Shown here in pieces: positions 9,431-18,277 of a DNA stretch of 64,000 nt. This DNA is from JBAZOY01 sp041648505 (lineage in GTDB: Bacteria; Desulfobacterota; Syntrophia; Syntrophales; CG2-30-49-12), in assembly GCA_041648505.1 (NCBI GenBank), contig JBAZOY010000002.1:40992-104991 (forward strand), given 5' to 3'. The notes below the pieces were generated by a model. It saw only the letters and a program-made list of their open reading frames with translations. It did not search any database and had not been told where the DNA came from. The position numbers and the translations under genes were made by a program. Position 1 is the stretch's first letter; every line of letters starts with the position of its first letter.

Positions 9431-9955
9431 ATGAAAACCATTACACTTACACGAAAACCATTTATCATCGGCGTGATGGGAAGCCACCATGAAGAATCTC
9501 CTGACGTCATGGAAGACGCCCGGCGTCTAGGCAAGGGGATCGCCCGGCGGGGATATATCCTCCTCACCGGTGGAGGCCCCGGCGTCATGCGGGCAGCGTG
9601 CGAAGGCGCTTACAGAGCGGGCGGCCTTGTCATCGGTGTCCTTCCGAACGACAGGAAGCACCCGCTTGAAAAATACCCCAATGAATTTATTGACATTCCG
9701 ATTTATACGGGGATGCTCGATGCAAGAAACGTCATCAATGCCAAGACACCCCATGTCATTGTTGCCCTGAAAGGCGGCCCCGGGACGCTTTCGGAGATGG
9801 CTCTTGCACTGATAAACGGGACGCCGGTGATAGGTCTCCACGCCCCTACGTTCGAGCTTCCGGGAAGTTACGATTTAACCGCCGTTGACACCTTAGAAGA
9901 TGCCTTCCGGGTAATGGATAAAAAGCTGGAGGGGCTAAGGGAGGAGAAGAAATGA
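9431..9955 (+). CDS. LOG / TIGR00725-type nucleotide-binding (SLOG) protein
   Basis: 174 aa with a Rossmann-like SLOG fold. GVMGSHH lies near the N-terminus, a glycine-rich TGGGPGVMRAACEGA lies at about residues 48-62, and the signature KGGPGTLSEMALAL lies at about 115-128. LOG proteins hydrolyse nucleoside 5'-monophosphates to base plus ribose 5-phosphate, but this branch (TIGR00725) is not biochemically settled. RBS AAGGAAGG stands shortly before the ATG. It appears to be a single-gene unit. Confidence 0.82.
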   Translation: MKTITLTRKPFIIGVMGSHHEESPDVMEDARRLGKGIARRGYILLTGGGPGVMRAACEGAYRAGGLVIGVLPNDRKHPLEKYPNEFIDIPIYTGMLDARNVINAKTPHVIVALKGGPGTLSEMALALINGTPVIGLHAPTFELPGSYDLTAVDTLEDAFRVMDKKLEGLREEKK

Positions 9956-10112
9956 CGATTCGTCCTGATCTGTTTTTGCTATCAAAAAAGTTTGCTGATC
10001 TTTGAGACAATATACTGGTATGGACCAACCTTTGCCACCCTGTTTTGATAGCAACTTCCTTCTGTGGGTCTATAACAATAAAGGGTTTGTTTAAAAGACC
10101 GAGAAAAAATTC

Positions 10113-10271
10113 TTGACAGATATGATTTTTTAGAGTAGCGTTAGCGCTAATATAACATACCGCTTGGATCCAGTAAAGGACTGGGACGGAAGGTTAAAGA
10201 GTCTGATTTACGGAGTATATGTTAGCCTCTCGTCTTTGACGTTGGGGCTTTTTTTTTGGAATTATTGATTT
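10113..10271 (+). promoter_or_regulatory. Structured leader of panCD: riboswitch candidate with terminator
   Basis: A -35-like TTGACA (10113-10118) and a palindrome TTAGCGCTAA (10141-10150) precede a foldable leader. An outer stem pairs TAACATAC (10153-10160) with GTATATGTTA (10215-10224). Inside, CCAGT (10170-10174) pairs with ACTGG (10180-10184). A terminator-like hairpin with nine Ts follows directly (10224-10257), only 15 bases before the panC start. Leader plus terminator directly before pantothenate genes is the arrangement reported for the 'pan' RNA motif, known from Deltaproteobacteria and Firmicutes. I cannot confirm the pan consensus by eye. The rest of 9956-10112 shows nothing. Confidence 0.5.
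10224..10257 (+). terminator. Intrinsic terminator/attenuator before panC
   Basis: AGCCTCTCGTC, loop TTT, GACGTTGGGGCT, with an internal mismatch, followed by an uninterrupted run of Ts. Its place between the leader and panC suggests attenuation rather than gene-end termination. Confidence 0.65.
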
Positions 10272-11129
10272 TTGGAAATTGTCCGATCTATAAAAGATAT
10301 ACAGGTATTTTCCGAATCATTGAGGAATAAGGCTAAGAAGATCTCCCTTGTTCCGACGATGGGGTATTTCCACGAGGGACACTTGAGTTTGATGAGAGAG
10401 GGTAAGAGACGGGGAGACTGTCTGATAATCAGCATTTACGTCAATCCGATGCAGTTTGGCCCCGCTGATGATTTTGCAAGGTATCCGAGGGATTTTGAAA
10501 GGGACAGAAAACTTGCCGAGAGTGTGGGAGCCGATATTATTTTTTGCCCTGAAAATGAAGAGATGTACCCGGAGCACTATCAAACCTTTGTGGATGTGGA
10601 GGAGGTAACCAGGAATCTTTGTGGGTTGTCACGGCCGGGTCATTTCCGGGGCGTTACAACGGTTTGTACAAAGCTTTTCAATATTGTTAAGCCCCATGTA
10701 GCGATATTCGGCAGGAAAGATTTTCAGCAGTTTGTAACTATTAAACGTATGGCAAGGGATCTTAATATAGATTTAGAAGTAGTTGGTATACCTACGGTAA
10801 GGGAAGAGGACGGTCTGGCAATGAGTTCGAGAAACGTCTATCTGAAGGACAGTGACAGGAAATCTGCGTTGAGTTTAAGCCGCTCTCTTGTTATAGCCAG
10901 GAGACTTTACGAAGCTGGAGAAAGAAACAGTGGGAAGATACTGAGGAAGGTTAAAGGGAATATAGAAGGAGAGCCCTGTACCACCATTGATTATGCAAGT
11001 ATCTGTGACACAGCCACACTGAAAGATGTGGATAATCTGGAATGTGAGGCGGTTTTAGCCCTGGCGGTCAAAATTGGGCCAACGAGGCTGATAGACAATT
11101 ATGTGTTTGGAGAAGCCCTCGATATATAA
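10272..11129 (+). CDS. panC: Pantoate--beta-alanine ligase
   Basis: 285 aa. PanC joins pantoate and beta-alanine with ATP, through a pantoyl-adenylate, to form pantothenate in the cytoplasm. Visible motifs are PTMGYFHEGHLSL (HIGH-like ATP site, about residues 30-42), YVNPMQFGPADDF (pantoate site), FGRKDFQQF and the KMSKS-like MSSRNVYL. Length is normal for the family. The start is a TTG placed 15 bases after the terminator T tract, so no ATG is available. The ribosome site GGAA is weak, in keeping with control at the leader. panD follows after 60 bp. Confidence 0.96.
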   Translation: MEIVRSIKDIQVFSESLRNKAKKISLVPTMGYFHEGHLSLMREGKRRGDCLIISIYVNPMQFGPADDFARYPRDFERDRKLAESVGADIIFCPENEEMYPEHYQTFVDVEEVTRNLCGLSRPGHFRGVTTVCTKLFNIVKPHVAIFGRKDFQQFVTIKRMARDLNIDLEVVGIPTVREEDGLAMSSRNVYLKDSDRKSALSLSRSLVIARRLYEAGERNSGKILRKVKGNIEGEPCTTIDYASICDTATLKDVDNLECEAVLALAVKIGPTRLIDNYVFGEALDI

Positions 11130-11189
11130 AATACGAGGGGAAACGAATTAGAGTAAAAAATTCCCCCCTTGAGTAGGATGGTGATTGCT

Positions 11190-11552
11190 ATGCAAAGATT
11201 TATGCTTAAGTCAAAACTTCATCGGGCTACCGTGACTGACGCTAACCTTGAATATGAAGGTAGTATAACCATTGATGAATCTTTGATGGATGCCGCAGAT
11301 CTATTGACCTACGAAAAAGTTGCCATATATAATATCTCCAATGGAGAGAGGTTTTCTACCTATACGATAAAAGGCAAGAGCAACTCCGGCGTAATATGCT
11401 TAAATGGAGCGGCAGCCAGAAAGGTTTCAAAAGGTGATAAGATAATTATTGCCAGCTATGTCGTTGTTGATGACAAAGACCTGAAAGAATGGTCTCCGAA
11501 ATGTATCCTTCTGGATGACAAAAACAGTATCAAGGATAAGCATATTCAATAA
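11190..11552 (+). CDS. panD: Aspartate 1-decarboxylase
   Basis: 120 aa. PanD makes beta-alanine, the PanC co-substrate. The proenzyme cleaves itself between Gly24 and Ser25, giving the pyruvoyl group; that site is present (YEGSITID) at the E. coli position when the ATG at 11190 is used. Lys9 and the LHR motif (MLKSKLHRA) and the NGAAA segment are also conserved. An ATG at 11178 and a TTG at 11169 are alternative starts. It forms an operon with panC. The C-terminus has a short basic extension after the usual end. Confidence 0.95.
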   Translation: MQRFMLKSKLHRATVTDANLEYEGSITIDESLMDAADLLTYEKVAIYNISNGERFSTYTIKGKSNSGVICLNGAAARKVSKGDKIIIASYVVVDDKDLKEWSPKCILLDDKNSIKDKHIQ

Positions 11553-11599
11553 TCCTATACTCCGCCTTTTCATTACGGCAAACGAATACTAAGCTTCAA

Positions 11600-11770
11600 T
11601 GAAAGATTTGAGGATTGTATTCATCGGCATAAAAAACATTTTAACCATACAGTCTACTTTACTGCAAAGGCATGGCTATTGCCTGCGTGCTCAGACATTG
11701 TACTTTTGCCGGCGCTGCGCTGCAAAGGCATGATGCCGGAAAAATCTTAATTTGCGTCTTCTAATTCCAA
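11600..11770. repeat. Dispersed intergenic repeat, copy 2
   Basis: Same block order as the stretch at 4405-4620: GAGGATTGTATTCA first, then GCGCTGCGCTGC, GGCATGATGCCGGAAAAAT. Located between panD and leuS in DNA without a convincing gene. Confidence 0.5.
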
Positions 11771-11891
11771 TTTTCTCTGTTTTGCAAAGATTTTTCATAT
11801 TACAGACATCCTTGCCTGATATCTTTCATGGATGCTTCAACAGCATATCTGTTCATCTGCAAAATCATTAAGAGAATGAAATCTTCATCCA

Positions 11892-12164
11892 TTGACGCCG
11901 GATAGTACGGAACGGATCTTTATTCTTGGTAAGGGCAGGTTTGGCATCCCGTGCGCATGGTTAATGTCAACGGTGGTGTCCGATATAACCATGGTTGGAC
12001 ATGACATCATCCGTAAAAACTTGAGCTGGCGCCCCTCGTTATCAATAATAGACTGTAACAGGTTTACGTCGCGGCCAGTTCAAGGAGGACTCAAGATATT
12101 GGAATTATACCCGGATATGCCTGAGAAAGAAAAAAATCTCCTTTTGATTTTGGAAGCTTGGTGA
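11892..12164 (+). pseudogene. Short open frame, possible gene remnant; 11553-12381 otherwise empty
   Basis: A 90-codon frame begins with a Rossmann-like glycine motif (ILGKGRFG) but then loses any family pattern, ends early and lacks a ribosome site. It could be the decayed start of a nucleotide-binding protein, or chance. I do not assign a function. The 829-base gap from panD to leuS contains the dispersed repeat, this frame and a last 200 bases in which I see nothing. Confidence 0.25.
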
Positions 12165-12381
12165 TATATAGATGCCGCCTGCATGGTCGAGATTTTTGAG
12201 CGTTGGTTAATACAATCCTCAAAGTTCTTAGAACGAATGATATTTCCATTCAAGATATAGAAGTAACGAAAAATAGATTGATGATCCATGCAGGAACTCT
12301 TGACAGAGAAAGTTGTGGTTGGTGAGGTTTTTATAACCCACGTGAAATGTAACCGGAGACGAAGTTATTCATAATTACGCA

Positions 12382-14991
12382 ATGACGAACATGAAATACA
12401 TTCCCCACGAAATTGAAGAAAAGTGGCAGACTCGCTGGGAAGAAGAACAGACCTTTAAGGTGACGGAGGATCCCAATAGAAAAAAGTATTACCTCCTCGA
12501 GATGTTTCCCTATCCCTCAGGCAAGATTCATATCGGACATGTAAGGAACTACACCATCGGTGATGTAGTGGCCAGATACAAAAGGATGAGAGGATACAGT
12601 GTTCTGCACCCTATGGGCTGGGATTCCTTTGGAATGCCGGCGGAAAACGCTGCCATTGAACATGGGATCCATCCCGCGCAATGGACTCATGAAAATATTG
12701 CCTCCATGAGAAAGCAGCTCAAAAGGATGGGGTTCAGCTATGACTGGGACCGGGAAATTTCCACCTGCGAACCGGAATATTACCGATGGGAGCAACTTTT
12801 CTTTCTCCGTATGTATGAAAAGGGGCTTGCCTATAAGAAAAGCTCTACCGTCAACTGGTGTTCCCGTTGTAAGACAGTCCTCGCTAACGAGCAGGTTGAA
12901 GCAGGTCTCTGCTGGAGATGCTGTACAGAGGTCGAACAGCGGTATCTCGACCAGTGGTTCTTCCGTATCACTGCCTACGTGGAAGAGCTTTTAGACTACT
13001 GTGAGAAGCTTCCCGGATGGCCGGAGAAGGTTCTCACCATGCAGAGGAACTGGATCGGCAGAAGTTACGGCTGTGAAATTTCTTTCCCTTTATCAGAAAC
13101 CAATGGTGAGATTAAGGTCTTCACAACCCGTCAGGACACAATATATGGTGTTACCTTTATGCTGGTTGCCGCTGAACATAAGCTCGTCATGGAACTGACA
13201 AAGGGAAAAGCGATAGAGGGCAAGGTTAGCGAATTTGTGGAAGAGGTCAAGAAACAGGACCGGGAGTTGAGGACATCTGAATCCTATGAAAAGGAGGGTG
13301 TCTTTCTCGATACCTATTGTCTCAATCCTTTAACCGGCAGAAAGATACCCGTTTATGCGGCAAACTTTGTCCTTTCCGGCTATGGAACAGGCTGCGTCAT
13401 GGCGGTTCCTGCCCATGACCAGCGTGACTTTGAATTTGCCAGAAAATACAATCTTCCTCTAAATGTGGTAATTCAGCATCCCGATAAGCCTCTAGACGCC
13501 CAGACCATGCAGGAGGCCTATGTGGACGAGGGGCTTCTGATTAACTCAGAACCATTTGACGGGATGGAGAACATGAAGGCCCTGGATGCGATCGCGGAGT
13601 ATCTGGAATCCAAAGGCCGGGGGAAAAAGACCATTCAGTATCGTCTGAGAGACTGGGGTATATCCAGACAGCGATACTGGGGGGCGCCGATTCCCATTAT
13701 TAACTGTAAGGTCTGTGGTGCGGTGCCGGTACCTGAATCCGATCTTCCCGTTGTTCTGCCTCACGACGTCAGGTTAACAGGAGAAGGCGGGTCCCCCCTG
13801 GCAAGGCACCGGGAATTTGTGGAAACCTCCTGCCCCCGCTGCGGAGCCCCGGCGGAAAGAGAGACAGATACCATGGACACCTTTGTGGAATCTTCATGGT
13901 ATTTTGATCGTTTCTGTTGTCCCGACTATAACGAGAAATCAGGGCTTGACAAGAAAAGGGTTGATTACTGGATGCCTGTGGATCAATATATCGGCGGTAT
14001 TGAGCACGCTATTCTTCACCTCCTCTACGCAAGATTTTATACTAAAATGCTGCGTGATTTTGATGTCTTAAGTGTTGACGAACCCTTTGCCAACCTTCTG
14101 ACCCAGGGGATGGTCTGTAAGGAAACTCTAAGATGCAAAGAGCACGGGTATCTCTTTCCTGAAGAGGTAAAGGATGAAAAGTGCTGTCACTGTCAATGTA
14201 AGGTACAGGTAGGTAAAACGGAAAAGATGTCCAAGTCCCTGAAAAACGTTGTTGATCCGAGTTACCTGATACGGGAATATGGCGCCGATACGGCCAGGGT
14301 GTTCTGTCTTTTCGCCGCACCTCCGGAGAGAGACCTTGAGTGGAGTGACCAGGGTGTCGAGGGCTCGTTTCGTTTCCTTAACAGGACATGGCGTATTGTT
14401 ATGGATTACCGAGACGATATCAAGGGTGTTGAACCATTCTATGTTCATACAGGACACGTCTTTAGCGATAAGGAAACGCTTGACGAGGATCTGAAGGATC
14501 TGAGACGGAAGACACATCAAACGATCAGGAAGGTGACCGCTGACATTGAGGAACGATTTCATTTCAATACCGCCATCAGCGCTGTTATGGAAATGGTTAA
14601 TGCCCTCTATCAGGTAAAGCGCCCGGAAAAGGGCGATTTAAAGTCTTTCTCTATCATCAGGGAAACCATAGAAGCTATTATCTTGCTGCTGGCCCCCATA
14701 GTTCCACACATCACAGAAGAACTCTGGATGTTAATCGGTCACGAGAGCTCTCTTGCCGATTGTCCCTGGCCGACCTACGATCCGAATGTGGCTTCGGAGG
14801 AGGAAATTACCATTGTCATCCAGGTCAACGGAAAGGTTAGAAGCAGAATAACAGTTCCTGCCGATGAGGACACCGAGATTATAAAGTCCCTTGCCGTTTC
14901 CGATCCGAAGATAGCTAAGTTTATAACTGGGAAAAATGTGGTAAGGGAAGTTTATGTCCCGAAAAAACTGGTCAATATCGTGGTTCAATAA
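12382..14991 (+). CDS. leuS: Leucyl-tRNA synthetase
   Basis: 869 aa, class I synthetase charging tRNA-Leu. The HIGH motif is exact at residues 50-53 (KIHIGHVRN), and KMSKS lies at about 615-619 (EKMSKSLKN). The CP1 editing domain in between has the threonine-rich TTRQDTIYG and GYGTGCVMAVPAHDQRD elements. A zinc-type cysteine pair set (CSRCKTV, CWRC) and a second one (CRSC-like CPRCGAP) are present. The anticodon-binding and C-terminal IQVNGKVRS segments complete a normal length. lptE follows 19 bp after the stop, the usual order in Proteobacteria. Confidence 0.98.
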   Translation: MTNMKYIPHEIEEKWQTRWEEEQTFKVTEDPNRKKYYLLEMFPYPSGKIHIGHVRNYTIGDVVARYKRMRGYSVLHPMGWDSFGMPAENAAIEHGIHPAQWTHENIASMRKQLKRMGFSYDWDREISTCEPEYYRWEQLFFLRMYEKGLAYKKSSTVNWCSRCKTVLANEQVEAGLCWRCCTEVEQRYLDQWFFRITAYVEELLDYCEKLPGWPEKVLTMQRNWIGRSYGCEISFPLSETNGEIKVFTTRQDTIYGVTFMLVAAEHKLVMELTKGKAIEGKVSEFVEEVKKQDRELRTSESYEKEGVFLDTYCLNPLTGRKIPVYAANFVLSGYGTGCVMAVPAHDQRDFEFARKYNLPLNVVIQHPDKPLDAQTMQEAYVDEGLLINSEPFDGMENMKALDAIAEYLESKGRGKKTIQYRLRDWGISRQRYWGAPIPIINCKVCGAVPVPESDLPVVLPHDVRLTGEGGSPLARHREFVETSCPRCGAPAERETDTMDTFVESSWYFDRFCCPDYNEKSGLDKKRVDYWMPVDQYIGGIEHAILHLLYARFYTKMLRDFDVLSVDEPFANLLTQGMVCKETLRCKEHGYLFPEEVKDEKCCHCQCKVQVGKTEKMSKSLKNVVDPSYLIREYGADTARVFCLFAAPPERDLEWSDQGVEGSFRFLNRTWRIVMDYRDDIKGVEPFYVHTGHVFSDKETLDEDLKDLRRKTHQTIRKVTADIEERFHFNTAISAVMEMVNALYQVKRPEKGDLKSFSIIRETIEAIILLLAPIVPHITEELWMLIGHESSLADCPWPTYDPNVASEEEITIVIQVNGKVRSRITVPADEDTEIIKSLAVSDPKIAKFITGKNVVREVYVPKKLVNIVVQ

Positions 14992-15010
14992 AAGGAGGAA
15001 TTTACCTGCC

Positions 15011-15538
15011 GTGAGAAAAACCACTACGGGAAGAAAAGAAATATTTTTTATTGTTTTTGTCCTGCTGATGACAGGTTGCGGTTACAACTTCAGACCGGCA
15101 GGAGAAAATATAGGTACATATATTCAAAAGGTTTTTGTGGACAATTTTTCCAACAGGACCAGCGAGGCCTATGTTGAAAACTATCTCAGGAGCGCCTTCA
15201 TAGACGAGTTTATCAAGGGGAGAAGATTCAAGGTGGTTGGAAGTCCGGAGATGGCGGATGCCATACTAAAGGGAAGCATAAACAGCGTTACTACCTCCCA
15301 TCTCTCTTATGACAGTAGCAGCATCGCTGTGGAAGAACGTGTAACCATGGCCATGGAGCTCGTATTCGAGGAACGAGAGACCGGAAAGATTATCTGGACG
15401 GATAAGAATCTTGCAGGAATTGAAGATTACCGGGTCACGGACCAGCTTGCAAGTGAAAATAGCCGGAAAAATACCCTGATCAAGTTGTCAAAGGACACAG
15501 CCGAAAATGCATACAGACTGATGATGTCCGATTTTTAA
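15011..15538 (+). CDS. lptE: LPS-assembly lipoprotein LptE
   Basis: 175 aa from a GTG at 15011, with GGAGGA 11 nt upstream. A short signal sequence ends in the lipobox LMTGC, followed by GYNFRPAGE, the usual LptE start of the mature chain. LptE plugs the LptD barrel and helps insert lipopolysaccharide, so the cell has an LPS outer membrane. Its position after leuS is the conserved one; holA, which often follows, is not here. A longer ORF beginning within leuS at 14954 would put the signal sequence internally and is not used. Confidence 0.85.
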   Translation: MRKTTTGRKEIFFIVFVLLMTGCGYNFRPAGENIGTYIQKVFVDNFSNRTSEAYVENYLRSAFIDEFIKGRRFKVVGSPEMADAILKGSINSVTTSHLSYDSSSIAVEERVTMAMELVFEERETGKIIWTDKNLAGIEDYRVTDQLASENSRKNTLIKLSKDTAENAYRLMMSDF

Positions 15539-15599
15539 CCACCTTTCCTTAAGTGAATCATAGTTATCACATTATCAACAGAAGTATAAAACAGCTTCA

Positions 15600-15725
15600 T
15601 AGAGATTTGAAAATTAGATCTATCGTCGCTCAGAAATTTCCTTCCCAGCGCCGGTTATGGTGTCCACGGAAAACCTTTAATGCGTGCCTTCTGAATCAAA
15701 TTTTTGCTATTTCATAAAGTTTTCG
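15600..15725. repeat. Possible third, degraded copy of the dispersed repeat
   Basis: Matches in order but loosely: GATTTGAAAATTAGAT, then CCCAGCGCCGG and GTCCACGGAAAA, then the same T-rich tail with TTCTGAATCAAATTTTTG. Only suggestive. The intergenic stretch 15539-15769 shows nothing else. Confidence 0.3.
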
Positions 15726-15769
15726 TTTAGGATTTGATAGTTACCTGATGATGTGGTAAATTTCACTTT

Positions 15770-17188
15770 GTGAAAACTAATAATATGGATTATTCTAACG
15801 TATATAAGGGGATAGCACTGATTGCCGATCCTATATACCAGTACGCCTCTTTTACTGTGCCCTCTGCTGATTTTCCTCCGGAGAAGACGGAAAAGGATTT
15901 AATTGACTCACCCTGGGTGCAGAGGCTAAGGAGGATCTACCAGCTTCAGAGTGCACGCTGGGTCTATCCGGCGGCTGAGCATAGCAGGTTTCAGCATTCC
16001 CTCGGCACCATGCACGTTGCCGGTGAATTCGGGAAATACCTCTATCCGAGTCTCAGCAAAGTATGCAGAGACATTCCCTCCTTAAACTACGTTGAAGAAC
16101 TCCTGCGAGTGGCTGGACTGCTTCATGACGTGGGACATGGTCCGTACGGGCATTTCTTTGACGATCATTTTCTTAAGCAGTATGGTCTGACCCATGAGGA
16201 TATGGGACAGCTGATTATCAAGAGAAAACTGAGCAAAGTTATCAGTCGTATCAGGAGGAGCCCCAGTGGTCATTTCAGTAATGGTGAAACAATTAATCCC
16301 GTTCAGGTTGCCTTCCTTATCAAGATGCCTGCCGGTCAAGAAACCAGGCAGCCAAGGTGGTTGCAACTTCTAAGACAGCTCTTTTCCGGTATCTATACGG
16401 TGGACAACCTCGATTATGTTCAGCGGGATGCCTACATGACAGGATTTTCCCTGGATATTGTAGATATCGCGAGGCTTCGATTTTATACGTTTTTTACAAA
16501 AGATGGCTTGACCCTTCATCAGGCAGGCATCTCCGCATTGAGCCGTTTTATCAATGCACGGCTGAATCTCTATACCAACGTTTACTTTCACCGGACAACG
16601 AGGGCTCTGGATCTCCATCTGCAGGAGATATTCAGAGAAACTATGAATATAATTTCCCCCTCCAATCCGGCTGATACACTTGATGACTATCTCTATTGTG
16701 ATGAATGGCGACTGTTTCAGGATGCACGGAACTGGCTTACGGACAAGGATCCGAAAAGAAGAAGGCTGGGGCGGGAGTGGAAAAAAATCTACGATAGAGA
16801 GGTCAAGTGGAAAATGTCCTTTTCCACGGAAATTTCTATTGACCAGGTACAGAAGGGAACCGGATTTTCTCCGTCCGGTGATTACGAACAACGAATCAGA
16901 CAAAACCTTCCCGAGTCGTTAAGGCACATCCCTTTCCGGGTGGATCTGGCTACCCAGGATCCGCGTCCCATAAACCCCATGGCGGAGACGGAAAAGAAAG
17001 TAAATATTTTCAATCCGGCGACAGGAAAAACCTCTCCGGAACCTCTGGTTGATATCTACCGGTTTATCCCGGCCCGGGTTGTCCATTTCCGGGTATTTTC
17101 TTTAAGCCATGATCATGATGAAAAATTCACCATTGCCGCAGAAAAAGCACTAAATGCATTGGACGCGGCTGTTAAGACCAATATATGA
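15770..17188 (+). CDS. HD-domain phosphohydrolase (COG1078, dGTPase-like)
   Basis: 472 aa. The HD metal site is clear: His in HSRFQHSLGTMHVA (about residues 64-78), His-Asp in LLHDVGHGPYGHFF (about 117-130) and a later Asp in VDNLDYVQRDAY (about 212-224). This is the pattern of HD phosphohydrolases related to dGTP triphosphohydrolases. The substrate is unknown. Start is a GTG at 15770; an ATG five codons further in is also possible. It is single and convergent with the thiouridylase-like gene. Confidence 0.85.
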   Translation: MKTNNMDYSNVYKGIALIADPIYQYASFTVPSADFPPEKTEKDLIDSPWVQRLRRIYQLQSARWVYPAAEHSRFQHSLGTMHVAGEFGKYLYPSLSKVCRDIPSLNYVEELLRVAGLLHDVGHGPYGHFFDDHFLKQYGLTHEDMGQLIIKRKLSKVISRIRRSPSGHFSNGETINPVQVAFLIKMPAGQETRQPRWLQLLRQLFSGIYTVDNLDYVQRDAYMTGFSLDIVDIARLRFYTFFTKDGLTLHQAGISALSRFINARLNLYTNVYFHRTTRALDLHLQEIFRETMNIISPSNPADTLDDYLYCDEWRLFQDARNWLTDKDPKRRRLGREWKKIYDREVKWKMSFSTEISIDQVQKGTGFSPSGDYEQRIRQNLPESLRHIPFRVDLATQDPRPINPMAETEKKVNIFNPATGKTSPEPLVDIYRFIPARVVHFRVFSLSHDHDEKFTIAAEKALNALDAAVKTNI

Positions 17189-17299
17189 AAAAAGATTGAG
17201 TAAATAAAAATGGTCTAATATCAAAGGGTTTAAACAGCGTGAGTGCTATTTAGGGATAATTTGTCAAGGATTATGCTGCTGTCCTGTCCATCGAATGAA

Positions 17300-18277
17300 T
17301 CAAATCATCCACTGTTCAATGTCCTCTCTGAGAGAGGCCTTAGTAGTTATCAGGGTAATATTTCCCCCGGTTTGACATGTGACATTGGTTTCCACATCTT
17401 TCGGAGCATCGCTGTAACGTGCACAGATGGCGGCTGCATGGGAACATGCTTTATTATCACCTCCATGAGGTACGAGAACCGTTGGTCCTGGAAAGTGTGT
17501 CATATGGACAATGATATCCCCCTCGTGATACAAACGTTGGATAGCCTTGTTATCAGTACTGTTTCTCCCCACAATGATCTTGGTTGTCTTGCTGCTCCTG
17601 AAATGCCTGCCAAATTTGAGGAGTTCTATATCGCTTATTCTGAAATCCCCGTGGTGTTCAAAAAGGTCTTGGAGTCTTTTTGAAAACATAGGATCGGTAA
17701 GCAGACATCCTCCGGCAGGTGTGGAATATTCGGTTATGCCATAATTTTTCGCCATTTCTATCTGATGTTTTCTGCTTCTTCCCTGAATATCAAGGAGTTT
17801 TTGCCTGTCAATCTTACCTTCCGTCTCCGGTTTCGTTTCCGCCAGCAGCTTTGCGCTCAATGGCCGTAGAATGTAGTCTCGATAACCTGAATTTTTTGCT
17901 ACCAGGACAAGGGACTGTCTGGTCTGGGACATGGGTCGCTGACCAAGAACCTCTCCCGTGAAAATAAAGTCGGCGCCGGTCTCTTCCATCCTCTTCCCCG
18001 CAATGTTCAACATTAAGGTATGACAATCAATACAGGGATTCATATTTTTTCCATACCCGTACCTCGGCGCCTTGAGCATATCGAGATGTTCTTCTGTAAT
18101 ATTTATGGTGACCAGGGACAGGCCAATCTTCTCGGCCGCTTTCCGGGCCTTGCGGGCACCAAAAAAGGGGGTTTCGAAAGTAACCCCCTCTACCTCAATA
18201 CCCTGATCAAGGATGAGCCTTGCAGCCAGGATACTGTCTAGTCCTCCTGAAAGTAATGCAATAGCCTTTATCTTCAA
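17300..18277 (-). CDS. PP-loop ATPase, tRNA thiouridylase (ThiI/MnmA-related)
   Basis: 325 aa. It opens with the PP-loop ALLSGGLDSILAARL (SGGLDS at residues 9-14), followed by NPCIDCHTLML and GEVLGQRPMSQ, typical of the tRNA-thiolating adenylating domain. Cys residues in CIDC and later GGCLLTD could carry the sulfur. The C-terminal ~100 residues (FGRHFRSSKTTKIIVGRN) fit an NFACT-R-type RNA-binding domain (DUF814). So a tRNA-modifying enzyme is likely, but the target nucleotide is open. It starts at a TTG that overlaps the TGA of the LysM gene by 4 bases, so translation is coupled. Confidence 0.75.
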   Translation of the reverse strand: MKIKAIALLSGGLDSILAARLILDQGIEVEGVTFETPFFGARKARKAAEKIGLSLVTINITEEHLDMLKAPRYGYGKNMNPCIDCHTLMLNIAGKRMEETGADFIFTGEVLGQRPMSQTRQSLVLVAKNSGYRDYILRPLSAKLLAETKPETEGKIDRQKLLDIQGRSRKHQIEMAKNYGITEYSTPAGGCLLTDPMFSKRLQDLFEHHGDFRISDIELLKFGRHFRSSKTTKIIVGRNSTDNKAIQRLYHEGDIIVHMTHFPGPTVLVPHGGDNKACSHAAAICARYSDAPKDVETNVTCQTGGNITLITTKASLREDIEQWMI

